Shown piece after piece: positions 62,728 to 64,000 of a stretch of DNA of 64,000 nucleotides. The stretch is from Solobacterium sp. GTDB taxonomy: Bacteria; Bacillota_I; Bacilli_A; Erysipelotrichales; Erysipelotrichaceae. The notes beneath the pieces are model-generated. The model made no database searches. It was not told where the DNA came from and worked only from the letters and a program-made list of their open reading frames with translations. The first letter of the stretch is position 1. Every line of letters begins with the position of its first letter. The translations under genes were made by a program, and so were the position numbers. The stretch is from the NCBI GenBank assembly GCA_017469885.1, contig JAFUFO010000008.1, positions 36,422 to 100,421 on the forward strand, written 5' to 3'.

Positions 62728-63612
62728 TTACGAAAGTCTCCTGACTTCTTCCAGTACCGCTTCCTGAAGTTCTGTGGGAATTTCAAGAGTTTCAAATATG
62801 TCCTCAATCGACATGTGCTTTTTCTTCATCAGATTCAGCACATATGCGGCAGAAGTCTTTACAGTAGCCTCATCAAGGATCTCTTTCTTCTCTGCTTCTG
62901 ACAGTAAGCTCTTCATCGTTATCTTCTTACGCCTCTTACGTAATGATTGTACCGCACTCGAATAATTAATACCTGTGTATTCACTCATAAACGCTCCTAC
63001 CTCCTCTGCGTGAACGATTCTTCTTGTGTCATCCGGCTGATAGTCTCTCCGGTTTCCATTCTGTATGTACTCCGTGATTACCCGGAAATCTGACTGTAAT
63101 CGTTGTATTGTTTCTTTATCCATCCGCTTCACATCAATCAGATTCATCTGATAGTCATTCACATAATGTTTCAGTTCTTCGGGTATGTTCCCCAGTGTCT
63201 CATACAGGGTCAACGGTTTATTCCATGGCTTATCTCCGTAATACAGAACGAAGGTAATCACCGGATACCGTTCCTTTCCCCGGTTTAGTTCTTCCCGATA
63301 GGTAACACCGTCATAACCGATATTGCGGAACAGCATATCCGGGTCAATCTCATTCTGGTTTTCCGCACCCAGAAAGCAGAGTGTCGTCTTTCCCTTTACC
63401 CAGCGCTTTACGATATCCCGCTCCAGCTGACGGAAATCCCCTTCACTGTATGCGGAAACCGGATGTACCTCTCTCAGATCCTCCGGTCGGATAACCGGTT
63501 TCCCCTGAAACACGACTGCGTTTATGATATCCGCAAAGACATCGTTACAGTCGAGCAGTTTTTTCTCGGCGAGATCTTTCTGTTTTCGTTGTTTTTTCTG
63601 TTGTTTTGGCAT
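62728..63612 (-). CDS. Rpn-family nuclease/putative transposase (intact copy 2)
   Basis: 294 residues. A very basic start (KQQKKQRKQKDLAEKK) is followed by the PD-(D/E)XK nuclease region: CNDVFADIINAVVF, ENQNEIDPDMLFRNIGYDGV, YPVITFVLYYGDKPWN, then a helical C-terminus and KRRKKITMKSLLSEAEKKE. This subgroup is distinct from the 56891 copy but belongs to the same clan. It ends at a strong hairpin, beyond which lies the duplicated fragment. Confidence 0.82.
   Translation of the reverse strand: MPKQQKKQRKQKDLAEKKLLDCNDVFADIINAVVFQGKPVIRPEDLREVHPVSAYSEGDFRQLERDIVKRWVKGKTTLCFLGAENQNEIDPDMLFRNIGYDGVTYREELNRGKERYPVITFVLYYGDKPWNKPLTLYETLGNIPEELKHYVNDYQMNLIDVKRMDKETIQRLQSDFRVITEYIQNGNRRDYQPDDTRRIVHAEEVGAFMSEYTGINYSSAVQSLRKRRKKITMKSLLSEAEKKEILDEATVKTSAAYVLNLMKKKHMSIEDIFETLEIPTELQEAVLEEVRRLS
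62878..62938. repeat. Direct repeat, right copy (partner 62544-62604)
   Basis: 61 bases within the intact Rpn gene, 60/61 identical to the left copy. Confidence 0.9.
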
Positions 63613-63665
63613 CGGTATTTTTCAATCTCCTGCTTATCTTTTAGGAAGGGAAGTCAGAATTTACG

Positions 63666-63689
63666 CGCGCAAAATCAGAAAAAGTTTAT
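63666..63689. repeat. 24-base motif shared with 31764-31787
   Basis: cgcgcaaaatc...aaaagtttat; 22 of 24 bases match the sequence at 31764-31787, same orientation, both intergenic. Function unknown. Confidence 0.5.
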
Positions 63690-63822
63690 TCCAAACGCGA
63701 GAATACACCAACCAAAGCCTTTCGGGTACCGCATGGGTGGTGATGAATCGCGCTTTATCTTTTGAATAGATGACAATCGGTATTCACTTGTTAGACAATG
63801 TGCAGATTGTGTACTGCTGTAC

Positions 63823-63850
63823 TTGAAGTATTCGTAATATCAGATATAAT
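63823..63850 (+). promoter_or_regulatory. Promoter of the right-edge gene
   Basis: TTGAAG (63823-63828), 16-base spacer, TATAAT (63845-63850). About 80 bases of leader precede the ATG at 63937. Otherwise the 325-base gap from 63612 shows only the shared 24-base motif. Confidence 0.55.
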
Positions 63851-63936
63851 ATCCGTATTATCGTTGGCGTGGCATAATTTTTGTAAGTGTTCTCTGTTAC
63901 TCTTTGCTTGTATTCAGAAGAAGGGAGGCTCCTCTT

Positions 63937-64000
63937 ATGTACGGTATCGTAAAGATCTGTATCACTGAGAATCGTTATCCTGCTTTGTATGAATACTGTG
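63937..64000 (+). CDS. Unidentified gene, 5' end only
   Basis: 21 codons from ATG at 63937, with GGGAGG upstream, starting MYGIVKICITENRYPALYEY, cut by the right edge. The visible part is too short to assign a family. Its position beside Rpn elements makes a mobile-element gene possible, but the residues do not establish it. Confidence 0.6.
   Translation, partial: MYGIVKICITENRYPALYEYC

Overview
The window looks like a chromosomal segment of an anaerobic, fermentative member of the Bacillota with roughly 50% GC. The gene mix fits an Erysipelotrichales-type gut organism, but lineage is inferred from content and was not tested. The clues are the block dtd / DUF951 (YyzM-like) / ychF / DarA-type c-di-AMP receptor, a MEP-pathway ispF, a beta-glucoside PTS island, acetolactate decarboxylase, oxygen-sensitive Fe-S flavoenzymes, WYL-domain regulators, many lipoproteins and Rpn-family elements. 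I saw no rRNA, tRNA, CRISPR array, prophage or classical insertion sequence.

Layout. 0-7 kb: ispF (cut by the left edge) diverges from cca across a perfect cre-like palindrome, followed by the dtd-DUF951-ychF-darA cluster, a WYL regulator, an AI-2E-type permease and a lipoprotein. 6.9-13.7 kb: a leftward beta-glucoside operon (6-phospho-beta-glucosidase, PTS EIIBC, second 6-phospho-beta-glucosidase, ferredoxin-type aldo/keto reductase), with a divergent RpiR regulator and several inverted repeats between them. 13.7-24 kb: small-molecule and repair genes (ADP-ribosylglycohydrolase, methyltransferase plus ATC-hydrolase family protein, fruK, a Cys-rich CCG-like protein, VTT membrane protein, DUF89 phosphatase, a HELNH protein, YedK, an M48 peptidase). 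24-31 kb: second WYL regulator with a glycogen synthase carrying a C-terminal SCP2-like domain, a second ATC-hydrolase-like protein, MerR/Nudix and MerR/2-enoate-reductase-type pairs. 31-40 kb: HIT protein, a lipoprotein fumarate-reductase-like flavoenzyme with two FMN-attachment domains, a DUF1508 protein, a TSUP permease fused to a dolichol-kinase-like domain, an FMN reductase, lipoproteins, a VanX-like dipeptidase and a zinc-less ROK kinase. 40-45 kb: CorA, an SLC13/ArsB-like permease under a yybP-ykoY (Mn2+) riboswitch with a visible terminator, a divergent secreted protein with a 28-residue membrane peptide, and a TMEM175-like channel. 45-51 kb: a double-glycine-leader peptide beside a membrane-anchored clostripain-family protease, a SpoIIE/RsbU-type phosphatase and a second double-glycine-leader protein that is a zinc ribbon. 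51-56 kb: a more AT-rich patch with a voltage-gated-type K+ channel, budA, a truncated vsr and a truncated radical SAM gene, then a macrodomain protein with a membrane-anchored family II pyrophosphatase. 56-64 kb: alpha/beta hydrolase, two intact Rpn-family nucleases and a duplicated Rpn 3' end, a GPH symporter overlapping a PIG-L deacetylase, YciI and a DUF6572/DUF1444-like protein.

Main themes are uptake and hydrolysis of plant-type beta-glucosides and possibly N-acetylated glycosides, flavin-based reductive chemistry, metal homeostasis, and small exported peptides. Several genes (cca, dtd, the gene at 26841, the gene at 43057, the MerR gene at 27493-27918) have a -10 box only 6-9 bases before the start codon and no Shine-Dalgarno, suggesting leaderless or very short-leader mRNAs. 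The most interesting loci are the two double-glycine-leader proteins with the neighbouring protease, the Mn-riboswitch permease, and the domain fusions (TSUP/CTP-kinase-like, GlgA/SCP2).
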